Positions 18,093 through 25,639 of a stretch of 40,006 bases of DNA are shown here, piece after piece. The stretch spans positions 1 to 40,006 of the forward strand of contig JAIRMH010000289.1 of assembly GCA_031258835.1 (NCBI GenBank), given 5' to 3'. Position 1 is the first letter of the stretch. Every line of letters starts with the position of its first letter. The stretch is from Tannerella sp. (lineage in GTDB: Bacteria > Bacteroidota > Bacteroidia > Bacteroidales > Tannerellaceae). The translations under genes were made by a program, and so were the position numbers. The notes beneath the pieces are model-generated. The model did not search any database, was not told where the DNA came from, and worked only from the letters and a program-made list of their open reading frames with translations.

Positions 18093-20543
18093 ATGAAAGT
18101 ATTGAAATTCGGCGGAACATCCGTAGGTTCCGCAGACAGCATCAGAAGTGTTAAAAAGATAGTAGAAGCCGTTGACGAGCCTGTAATCGTTATTGTATCC
18201 GCGCTTGGCGGTATAACCGACAAATTATTGCATACAGCTAACGCAGCCTCTGCCGGCGATAAATCTTATAAAAAAGAGTTTTCAGAAATAGTCGCGCGTC
18301 ATAAATCTGTCGTAGAAGGTCTCATTTCCGGATCAAAACAGGCAACGGTCATGAAAAAAGTGATGGAGACGCTCGACGAACTTGAAAATATTTACCGCGG
18401 CGTCTTCCTGATAAAAGATCTTTCTGCAAAAACATCCGATGCTATTGTAAGTTACGGAGAGAGACTTTCTTCGATTATCGTATCAAACGTAATTAAAAAT
18501 GCGAAATTATATGACTCGCGCCAGTTTATAAAAACACACAAACAGTTCAATAAACATGTTGTTGACTTTGAACAGACAAATAAACTGATAAGAAAAACTT
18601 TCAAGCCTATGCACGGAATTGCATTAGCGCCCGGATTCATATCTTCGAGCATAGAAGATGGCGAGATAACGAATCTGGGACGGGGTGGCTCGGATTATAC
18701 GGCTTCGATCATCGCCGCAGCGTTGGGTGCATCAGTCCTTGAGATATGGACAGATGTAGACGGGTTCATGACGGCAGACCCGCGTATCATAAACTCGGCG
18801 TATGTAATTGAGCATTTGTCTTTTACCGAAGCGATGGAGCTTTGTAATTTCGGAGCGAAAGTGATTTACCCTCCGACTATTTACCCTGTGTTTCACAAAA
18901 ATATCCCGATAAAAGTATGTAATACGTTTAACCCGGAAGTTCCCGGCACGTATATCTCCAAAAAAAACGATAAGGAAGAGACGAAAAATGAAAAGAAAGC
19001 TATTATAAAAGGAATATCATCAATTAACGATACCTGCCTTGTCACTGTACAGGGATTAGGTATGGTCGGCGTGATCGGCGTCAACTACCGGATATTCCGG
19101 ACATTAGCAGAGAGCGGCATCAGTGTCTTTATGGTATCGCAGGCAAGCTCTGAAAACAATACGACATTTGCCGTGAAAAATGAAAATGCGACGCTGGCGG
19201 TAGAGGTACTCAACGAAGAATTTGCACCGGAGCGGTCGAGGGGCGAGATTGAAGATATTGTTGCGGAAAAAGACCTTGCTACGGTCGCTATCGTAGGTGA
19301 AAACATGAAACGGACACCGGGTATAGCCGGTAAACTTTTCGGCACGCTGGGACGCGCCGGCATCAGCGTCATCGCCTGTGCACAAGGGGCTTCCGAGACA
19401 AATATATCATTCGTCATCAAACTTGAATATCTTCGTAAGGCGTTAAACTCTATCCACGATTCGTTTTTTCTTTCCGAATATAAGATGCTGAATTTATTTT
19501 TGATCGGCGTCGGAACCGTAGGCGGACATTTGCTGGAACAAATCAAACATCAACAGAAAAAATTGATGACACAGAACGGCGTTAAGTTGAATGTTGTCGG
19601 AATAGCAAACTCTAAACGCATGCTCATGCGCCGGGAAGGACTGGACTTTAAAACTTGCATCAAAGATCTCAAAGAGAATGGCGCCGAATCTTCGCCGGCG
19701 CTGCTTCGCGATGAAATCATAAAAATGAATATTTTTAATTCCGTTTTCGTCGACTGCACTTCCAGTGAAAAAATTGCAGGATTATACGAGACGCTTCTTA
19801 ATAAAAATATTTCAATCGTGGCGGCAAATAAAATAGCGGCGTCCTCGTCGTACAAAAATTATCTCCTGCTCAAGGAAACGGCGCGCAAACGGGGCATAAA
19901 ATTTCTGTTCGAAACAAATGTAGGCGCCGGACTTCCCATCATCAATACGATGAACGACCTGATTAACAGCGGCGACCACATACTGAAACTCGAAGCCGTA
20001 CTGACCGGTACACTGAATTTTATATTCAACACAATAAGCGAGAAGATCCCCCTCAGTAAGGCGATAAAAATGGCTGTCGACGCCAAATATGCCGAGCCTG
20101 ACCCGCGTGTCGACCTGAGTGGCATGGATGTTATCCGCAAACTTGTGATTCTTGCACGCGAAGCAGGATATGCCATCGAACAGAAGGACGTCAAAACAAA
20201 CTTGTTTATCCCGTCCGGATACTTTGAAGGCGACATCGACAACTTCTGGGAACACATCGCGGATCTTGATGTCGAATTTGAAGAAAAACGTAAGAAATTA
20301 GCAGCCAAAGACAAACGTCTCCGTTTCGTGGCAAGCATGAATAACGGAGAGTGTGAAGTCGGACTGATGGAAGTAGGAAGCCGGCATCCGTTCTATGAAC
20401 TCGAAGGAAGCAACAACATTATCATGATTTCGACGGAACGCTACCATGATTACCCAATGATTATCAAAGGATACGGAGCCGGAGCTGACGTCACCGCCGC
20501 CGGCGTTTTCGCCGATATCATCTCTATTGCAAACATCAGATAG
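18093..20543 (+). CDS. thrA: Bifunctional aspartate kinase / homoserine dehydrogenase
   Basis: Fused enzyme of 816 residues catalysing the first and third steps from aspartate to threonine, methionine and lysine. The aspartokinase part (about 1-300) starts MKVLKFGGTSVGS and contains GRGGSDYTAS and WTDVDGFMTADPR. Two ACT domains (about 315-460, with VTVQGLGMVGVIG and VAIVGENMKRTPGIAG) are the usual site of feedback control. The homoserine dehydrogenase part (about 465-816) has the nucleotide-binding FLIGVGTVGG, VAANKIA, NVGAGLPIINTMNDL, GTLNFIFN and KYAEPDPRVDLSGMDVIRKL. Length and domain order match the E. coli-type fusion found in Bacteroidetes. The start at 18093 is chosen because the family begins at this MKVLKFGG and because the upstream ATG lies in the promoter. 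thrC follows after a repeat-filled 157-base gap that holds no gene. Confidence 0.97.
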   Translation: MKVLKFGGTSVGSADSIRSVKKIVEAVDEPVIVIVSALGGITDKLLHTANAASAGDKSYKKEFSEIVARHKSVVEGLISGSKQATVMKKVMETLDELENIYRGVFLIKDLSAKTSDAIVSYGERLSSIIVSNVIKNAKLYDSRQFIKTHKQFNKHVVDFEQTNKLIRKTFKPMHGIALAPGFISSSIEDGEITNLGRGGSDYTASIIAAALGASVLEIWTDVDGFMTADPRIINSAYVIEHLSFTEAMELCNFGAKVIYPPTIYPVFHKNIPIKVCNTFNPEVPGTYISKKNDKEETKNEKKAIIKGISSINDTCLVTVQGLGMVGVIGVNYRIFRTLAESGISVFMVSQASSENNTTFAVKNENATLAVEVLNEEFAPERSRGEIEDIVAEKDLATVAIVGENMKRTPGIAGKLFGTLGRAGISVIACAQGASETNISFVIKLEYLRKALNSIHDSFFLSEYKMLNLFLIGVGTVGGHLLEQIKHQQKKLMTQNGVKLNVVGIANSKRMLMRREGLDFKTCIKDLKENGAESSPALLRDEIIKMNIFNSVFVDCTSSEKIAGLYETLLNKNISIVAANKIAASSSYKNYLLLKETARKRGIKFLFETNVGAGLPIINTMNDLINSGDHILKLEAVLTGTLNFIFNTISEKIPLSKAIKMAVDAKYAEPDPRVDLSGMDVIRKLVILAREAGYAIEQKDVKTNLFIPSGYFEGDIDNFWEHIADLDVEFEEKRKKLAAKDKRLRFVASMNNGECEVGLMEVGSRHPFYELEGSNNIIMISTERYHDYPMIIKGYGAGADVTAAGVFADIISIANIR

Positions 20544-20655
20544 GTGATTAGTGATTAGTCATAAGTTGTAAGTTGTAAGTTGTAAGTTGTAAGTTGTAAG
20601 TTGTAAGTCGTAATTCAACATTCAACATTCAAAATTCAAAATTCATTAGTGATTA
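20544..20655 (+). repeat. Heptanucleotide tandem repeats between thrA and thrC
   Basis: Three different 7-base repeats in a row: GTGATTA about twice (about 20544-20559), TAAGTTG seven times (20562-20610, last copy TAAGTCG), then TTCAACA twice and TTCAAAA twice (20614-20641), followed by ATTAGTGATTAGTG, which returns to the first unit. All units are seven bases long. The remaining bases to the thrC start are AT-rich, with no clear promoter. Confidence 0.9.
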
Positions 20656-20700
20656 GTGAACTCAAAATTGATTTCGTAATTTGTAATTAAAAAAATTAAT

Positions 20701-22005
20701 ATGCAGTATTACAGTACAAATAAACAAGCGCCTCTTACGGATCTGGAAAAGGTTGTGATAAAAGGTCTTGCGGGAGACAAGGGGTTATATATGCCGGAAC
20801 GTATCCCGTCTATCAATGCGGATGTTATTGCAACAATGAAAGACAAATCATTTCAGGAAATCGCGGATATCGTTGCACAGGCGTTTTTCGGCGATGACAT
20901 AGATTCGCAATCGCTCAGCGATATTGTTTATGATACGCTTTCGTTTGAAACGCCGGTTGTTCATGTAAACGATAATATATACAGCCTTGAACTGTTTCAC
21001 GGACCGACGCTTGCGTTTAAGGATGTAGGAGCGCGTTTTATGGCGCGTATGTTAAGCCATTTCATACTCCGCAAAGGATTAGACCGCGAGGTGAACGTAC
21101 TCGTTGCCACTTCCGGAGATACGGGAGGAGCCGTAGCAAACGGGTTTCTCGGCGTCACAGGTATAAACGTATTCGTGCTTTATCCAAAGGGAAAGGTTAG
21201 TCCTGTCCAGGAACGCCAGTTTACTACGCTTGGAAAAAACATTACAGCACTGGAAATTGACGGGACATTCGACGATTGTCAGGCTCTGGTCAAAGCAGCA
21301 TTTATCGACGATGAACTGAACAAATACATGCAACTGACATCTGCCAATTCAATTAACGTCGCGAGGTTCCTGCCGCAATCGTTCTATTATTTCAACGCCT
21401 ATGCGCAATTAGATAAAATCGGGAAATCCGATGGCCTTGTCGTCAGTGTTCCGAGCGGCAATTTTGGAAATATAACCGCCGGACTTTTTGCTTATAAAAT
21501 GGGGCTTCCCATAAAGCATTTTATAGCGGCAAACAACCGTAATGATGTTTTTTTTGAATACCTCCGGACCGGAAATTACAATCCTCGTCCATCGGTAGAA
21601 ACATATGCAAATGCAATGGACGTCGGTAACCCAAGCAATTTTGTACGTATCCTTGACCTGTTTGGTAACAGTCACCAACAAATCGCCGCATTGATATCCG
21701 GATATCGGTATGCAAACGAACAGATAGCCGAAACAATGTGCAAAGTATATAATACCCGCCTGTATCTGTTAGATCCCCACGGCGCTTGCGGCTATCAGGC
21801 GCTTGCCGACTGCGGATTGAAACCCGACGAAACGGGGTTGTTCCTCGAAACGGCTCATCCGGCCAAGTTTAAAGAGACCGTCGACCATATTCTCGACTCG
21901 GACATTGAAATCCCGGCAAAACTGCAGGAATTTATGAAAGGCGAAAAAAAAAGTGTCGCACTCGGAAAAGATTTCGAAGGCTTCAAAGAGTTTCTGATGA
22001 AATAA
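20701..22005 (+). CDS. thrC: Threonine synthase
   Basis: PLP enzyme of 434 residues that converts O-phosphohomoserine to threonine. It starts MQYYSTN and has the N-terminal segment GLAGDKGLYMPE typical of threonine synthase. The PLP-binding Lys107 is in LELFHGPTLAFKDVGARFM, with the phosphate-binding ATSGDTGGAVANGF, the SANSINVARFLPQ motif and VPSGNFGNITAGL. Length is normal for the E. coli-type enzyme. It follows thrA on the same strand, although the kinase that makes its substrate is not between them. The last 125 coding bases plus 15 downstream are repeated in diverged form at 22778-22915. Confidence 0.97.
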   Translation: MQYYSTNKQAPLTDLEKVVIKGLAGDKGLYMPERIPSINADVIATMKDKSFQEIADIVAQAFFGDDIDSQSLSDIVYDTLSFETPVVHVNDNIYSLELFHGPTLAFKDVGARFMARMLSHFILRKGLDREVNVLVATSGDTGGAVANGFLGVTGINVFVLYPKGKVSPVQERQFTTLGKNITALEIDGTFDDCQALVKAAFIDDELNKYMQLTSANSINVARFLPQSFYYFNAYAQLDKIGKSDGLVVSVPSGNFGNITAGLFAYKMGLPIKHFIAANNRNDVFFEYLRTGNYNPRPSVETYANAMDVGNPSNFVRILDLFGNSHQQIAALISGYRYANEQIAETMCKVYNTRLYLLDPHGACGYQALADCGLKPDETGLFLETAHPAKFKETVDHILDSDIEIPAKLQEFMKGEKKSVALGKDFEGFKEFLMK

Positions 22006-22063
22006 CCCGGCATTTTGTAACTTTTATAAGATCCTCGCAAAATCCAACATAGCAAAACTACCG

Positions 22064-22591
22064 CTACGGCGTTTTATCCGTCTTATCATTTTTCTTAACC
22101 CTCACAGCCGTCCACGATGGACAATCATAACAACCGTTTATTCCATAATATAACGTATCGTTACTGATAAACCGAAAAAGAATAGAAGTGGAAAAAAGAT
22201 GATCGGCTGTTGTCTCGATAGATATTTCTACTCCATCGCCGAATACGGTACTGCTTTTTTCCCATTTCGTTATTTTATACTCTCGCATTCCGGTGTCCAA
22301 ATCCCACGAGACACGAATCGTCTCCGCATCGATAATTTCATCATATTTACCCTCGCTAGCCATTTTATGGCATCCGCCCAAATTACACTCTTCGATTTTG
22401 AGCCATTTAGCCGTCAAAAACTTCTGTGCCGTTTCTATATCGGTGTACTTGAATTCAATTACCGGCGGATCTTTACCGATAACAGGAGTTTCGACAGCCG
22501 TATCTTCTTCGACAGCGTTACATCCGGTAAATATATACAGTATAACCGGTATGAACATGATTAAATTTGATTTTTCCCTCTTTGTATTCAT
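22064..22591 (-). CDS. Small lipoprotein of unknown function with two Cys pairs
   Basis: I do not recognise the family. The 175-residue protein has a lipoprotein signal (MNTKREKSNLIMFIPVILYIFTGC) with lipobox FTGC, so it is exported and lipid-anchored. The mature part begins with an acidic linker (NAVEEDTAVE). The rest alternates hydrophobic and polar residues (RVSWDLDT, EYKITKWE, VEISIETT, ILFRFISNDTLYYG), which suggests a beta-sandwich or lipocalin-like barrel. It holds two Cys pairs, CNLGGC and CYDC, possibly disulfides. An ATG four codons upstream (22603) is also possible. A -7-like TAATTTTA lies about 30 bases upstream. The gene opposes thrC (59-base gap) and is enclosed between thrC and a damaged copy of its 3' end, so it probably arrived by recombination. 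Confidence 0.75.
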   Translation of the reverse strand: MNTKREKSNLIMFIPVILYIFTGCNAVEEDTAVETPVIGKDPPVIEFKYTDIETAQKFLTAKWLKIEECNLGGCHKMASEGKYDEIIDAETIRVSWDLDTGMREYKITKWEKSSTVFGDGVEISIETTADHLFSTSILFRFISNDTLYYGINGCYDCPSWTAVRVKKNDKTDKTP

Positions 22592-22603
22592 AATGTTTGG
22601 CAT

Positions 22604-22777
22604 AAATTAAATAATGTCTAAAATTATATCCCGATCGTGTATTATCTTTTTCATATGATTTTGTATTATGTTGTTTTTCTATGAATTATATCATTGTTTA
22701 TTCGAAAAATGAAACTACTAATTTTGTTCAAAGATATTGCTTATTTTATTGATATACAAATTTTTGAGAAACTTTTT
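22604..22777. other. AT-rich intergenic stretch
   Basis: About 170 AT-rich bases between the lipoprotein start and the thrC remnant. It carries the probable leftward promoter of the lipoprotein near 22620-22630. I see no gene or repeat in the rest. Confidence 0.5.
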
Positions 22778-22915
22778 TCGACCATATTCTCGACTCGGAT
22801 ATTGAGATCCCGGCAAAACTGCCGGAATTTATGAAAGGTGAGAAAAAACGTTATGCTCGGAAAGGATTTCGAAGACTTCAAAGAGTTTCTGATGAAATAT
22901 CCCGGCATTTTGTAA
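22778..22915 (+). pseudogene. Diverged duplicate of the thrC 3' end
   Basis: These 138 bases match 21881-22020, the last part of thrC plus 15 bases after its stop, at about 90 percent by eye. Both begin TCGACCATATTCTCGACTCG and both end CCCGGCATTTTGTAA, so the match includes non-coding DNA. Differences are scattered substitutions, mostly of third-position type (GAC/GAT, GAA/GAG, GGC/GGT), and a net loss of two bases near 22850 that breaks the frame. The stop codon TAA of thrC is changed to TAT. It encodes nothing usable. A run of eight G follows at 22921. Confidence 0.9.
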
Positions 22916-23015
22916 TATAAGGGGGGGGAACACATATCCAAATTTTGCAGGGGTTAATAACTTCTGTGATTTTTATTTTCTTTTTTGAAGGAAAATCGTT
23001 TACTTTGTCATCATT

Positions 23016-24284
23016 ATGGACGAAAACGTTTTGGAGAAGCTGAAAATATTGGCTGAATCGGCAAAATACGATGTTTCGTGCGCTACGAGCGGAACAGTAC
23101 GTAATAATAAATCAGGCGGAGTGGGTAACACCGTCGGAGGTATGGGTATTTGCCACAGTTTCACCGACGACGGACGGTGCGTTTCACTATTGAAAATAAT
23201 GCTTACGAATCATTGCATTTACGATTGCGCCTACTGCATAAACCGGAAAAGCAACGACTTGAAACGGACAACATTCAGCGTAAGCGAACTTGTAGAATTG
23301 ACGATGGAATTTTATCGTCGTAATTATATAGAAGGATTATTCCTGAGTTCCGGCATAATACGTAATCCGGATTATACAATGGAACGTATGGTTCGCGTAG
23401 TAAAAGAATTGCGCGTCGTACACCGTTTCAACGGATATATCCACCTGAAAAGTATTCCAGGATGCAGCCGGGAGTTAGTGGCCGAAGGCGGTCTTTACGC
23501 CGACCGTATGAGTGTAAACTTAGAAATACCGACCGAACATAACCTGAAACTTCTTGCTCCCGACAAAGACTTCCAGAGTGTTTTCTCCCCGATGCGCTAC
23601 ATCCAGCAAGGCATGTTGCAAAGCATTGAAGACCGCCGTAAGTTCCATCATGCACCACGTTTCGTTCCCGCGGGACAAAGTACGCAGATGATTGTAGGCG
23701 CAACACCCGAATCTGATAAAGATATATTGTACATATCGTCCGCACTGTATAGACGTCCAAGCATGAAACGTGTGTATTATTCGGGATTCATACCGGTTAA
23801 TTCGTACGACAAGCGTCTTCCTTCCGTCAAACAAGCGCCGCTTGTACGCGAAAACCGCCTTTATCAGGCAGACTGGCTGATGCGTTTTTATCAGTTCCGC
23901 GCCGATGAAATCGTGAATGACCGGTTCCCGAACCTTGATTTGGAGGTTGATCCCAAGTTAGCGTGGGCGCTACGTCATCCGGAAAATTTTCCGGTAGATG
24001 TGAATATTGCCGACTATGAGATGATCCTTCGCATACCGGGTGTAGGCGTTAAATCCGCGAAACTGATTTTATCCGCACGCCGTTTCGGACGGTTAACATC
24101 GGAGCAATTGAAAAAAATAGGCATTGTGATGAAAAAAGCGAAATTTTTTATCACATGCCATGAATTACCGATGAACACGGTTAACGAAGTATCTCCTGAA
24201 TATGTGCGAAAAGTGCTCACCGAACCGAAAAAGAAAAAGATGATAAACGATGAACGGCAATTATCTATTATTTTCCCCGATTAG
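23016..24284 (+). CDS. Putative DNA modification/repair radical SAM protein (TIGR03916 type)
   Basis: Radical SAM enzyme of 422 residues. The iron-sulfur cluster cysteines Cys67, Cys71 and Cys74 are in NHCIYDCAYC (CxxxCxxC), in a TIM-barrel-like N-terminal part that also has GLFLSSGI and GYIHLKSIPG. The C-terminal part has a helix-hairpin-helix DNA-binding motif, RIPGVGVKSAKLILSARR (about 335-355). This combination is the family annotated as putative DNA modification/repair radical SAM protein; its reaction is unknown. The next gene on the same strand, 69 bases on, is its usual partner. The ATG at 23016 gives the family's N-terminus (DENVLEKLKILAESAKYDVSC). A TTACTTTG about 10 bases before the ATG is one base off a -7 box, but it sits too close to be sure. 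The family assignment is strong; the function is not established. Confidence 0.9.
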   Translation: MDENVLEKLKILAESAKYDVSCATSGTVRNNKSGGVGNTVGGMGICHSFTDDGRCVSLLKIMLTNHCIYDCAYCINRKSNDLKRTTFSVSELVELTMEFYRRNYIEGLFLSSGIIRNPDYTMERMVRVVKELRVVHRFNGYIHLKSIPGCSRELVAEGGLYADRMSVNLEIPTEHNLKLLAPDKDFQSVFSPMRYIQQGMLQSIEDRRKFHHAPRFVPAGQSTQMIVGATPESDKDILYISSALYRRPSMKRVYYSGFIPVNSYDKRLPSVKQAPLVRENRLYQADWLMRFYQFRADEIVNDRFPNLDLEVDPKLAWALRHPENFPVDVNIADYEMILRIPGVGVKSAKLILSARRFGRLTSEQLKKIGIVMKKAKFFITCHELPMNTVNEVSPEYVRKVLTEPKKKKMINDERQLSIIFPD

Positions 24285-24353
24285 CGCAACGTAGATTTGA
24301 AACAGCTTCCAACCGGATATTTCATCATTTCATAAAAAATTATTGACTCCGCT

Positions 24354-25115
24354 ATGACCGTATTCTTTTATGACAAGACATTTGAAGGACTGCTGAGCGT
24401 CGTTTTCGATGCCTTCAGCCTGAAAATATTTCCGGATAAACTTCTTCGGACGGGCGATATCATACCTATGTTTACAGACGCAACGCATACCGTCGTAACC
24501 GGGGAAGAACGGTCAATGCGCGTATGGAATGCCTTACAAAACAAACTTGAAAAAAACGTATGTAACATGCTGATGTACGTTTGGCTTTCGGAGCTGGATG
24601 GAAGCGACGAACTGTTATTCCGTTATCTCTGTAAAACATTTGCTACCACCCGAAAGATAGAATATAACTTTGGCGATGCCGATATACTCGAAGTGGAAAA
24701 GATTGCCCGCAAAGTAAGCCACGAAGCGCAATATATCAAGCAGTTTATCAGATTCCAGAAAGCGGCCGACAATTTATTTTTTGCGCCGGTCAAACCCATA
24801 TACAATGCATTGCCGCTGACAATCGACCATTTCACCGACCGTTTTTCCGACCAGCAATGGGTCATCTACGATCTCCGGCGCAAATACGGATATTACTACG
24901 ATTTATGCACCACAAAAGAAATCACATTTACCGAAGACGACCGCCTGTTGAGCGGAAAGTTAGACGAATCACTCATGGCCGACGACGAAAAACGGTTTCA
25001 GGACTTATGGAAAGGATATTTTAAGGCAATGACAATCAAAGAACGCATCAACCCCCGTTTGCAAAAGAAGAACATGCCTGTCAGATTCTGGCAAAACCTG
25101 ACAGAGAAACAATGA
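24354..25115 (+). CDS. TIGR03915-type probable DNA metabolism protein, partner of the radical SAM protein
   Basis: A 253-residue soluble protein of the family annotated as probable DNA metabolism protein. It begins TVFFYDKTFEGLLSVVFDAF, the family's characteristic N-terminus, and includes the middle segment VSHEAQYIKQFIRFQKA, then FFAPVKPIYNALPLTIDHFTDRFSDQQWVIYDLRRKYGYYYD and the tail INPRLQKKNMPVRFWQNLTE. In other bacteria a homologous domain is found fused to UdgX-like uracil-DNA-binding proteins, linking the family to DNA damage. No catalytic motif is evident to me. It lies 69 bases after the radical SAM gene on the same strand, so the two are probably coexpressed and act together. Confidence 0.87.
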   Translation: MTVFFYDKTFEGLLSVVFDAFSLKIFPDKLLRTGDIIPMFTDATHTVVTGEERSMRVWNALQNKLEKNVCNMLMYVWLSELDGSDELLFRYLCKTFATTRKIEYNFGDADILEVEKIARKVSHEAQYIKQFIRFQKAADNLFFAPVKPIYNALPLTIDHFTDRFSDQQWVIYDLRRKYGYYYDLCTTKEITFTEDDRLLSGKLDESLMADDEKRFQDLWKGYFKAMTIKERINPRLQKKNMPVRFWQNLTEKQ

Positions 25116-25230
25116 ATCAGAGAGGCGAGGCGTCCCTCAAGTATACATGAAATTTTCTACATTCCACACAGACGAATAAAAATAACAATACACAGGAAAT
25201 TCTCATTAATGAAGAATCCCCACCCCACTC

Positions 25231-25306
25231 TTCAAAGCAAATTGCTATTTTCGGAATTGCTTTTCCGAAGCAATTACTATTTTCAGAGCAAATTGTTTAT
25301 TTTTTC
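25231..25306. repeat. Short repeats and hairpin at the 3' end of trxA
   Basis: The motif AGCAAATTGCTATTTTC (25236-25252) recurs in imperfect form at 25269-25284 and again at about 25287-25306, inside the end of trxA. Between the first two lies an inverted repeat, TTCGGA (25250-25255), 8 bases, TCCGAA (25264-25269). It sits between two convergent genes and may end transcription from both sides, but it has no strong U-run. Confidence 0.45.
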
Positions 25307-25597
25307 GATGAAAACATCTTTATTTGCTGCACCAACCTGTTTGTCGACAATTTCACCCCCTTTAAAAAATAAGACCGTCGGAATATTACGGATGCCGTAT
25401 TTAGTAACGATATTATCATTATCATCCACATCCACCTTACCGATAGCAACACGGTCTTCATATTCCTTCGCCAATTCATCAATGATTGGTCCAAGCACAC
25501 GACAAGGGCCACACCATTCCGCCCAAAAATCCAACACCACGGGTTTATCACCCTTTAATAATTCACTGTAATTTTCATCCGTTATTATTAATGCCAT
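25283..25597 (-). CDS. trxA: Thioredoxin
   Basis: Thioredoxin of 104 residues, a general cytoplasmic disulfide reductant. Active-site Cys29 and Cys32 are in WAEWCGPCR, and the cis-proline is in NIPTVLFF. No signal peptide is present, so it is cytoplasmic. Length is normal. It lies 42 bases after the dnaE stop on the same strand and is likely cotranscribed with dnaE. Confidence 0.97.
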   Translation of the reverse strand: MALIITDENYSELLKGDKPVVLDFWAEWCGPCRVLGPIIDELAKEYEDRVAIGKVDVDDNDNIVTKYGIRNIPTVLFFKGGEIVDKQVGAANKDVFIEKINNLL

Positions 25598-25639
25598 AAT
25601 TTTTAATTTATATGATTATTAAATATTAAGTTACCATGT

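Noticed and set aside
20562-20641. Possible CRISPR or attachment site
   Set aside because: Units are only 7 bases, tandem and without spacers; no integrase or cas gene is near.
22741-22941. Minus-strand 66-codon frame, similar to one at 21855-22055
   Set aside because: The similarity merely reflects the duplicated thrC 3' end; both are antisense shadows.
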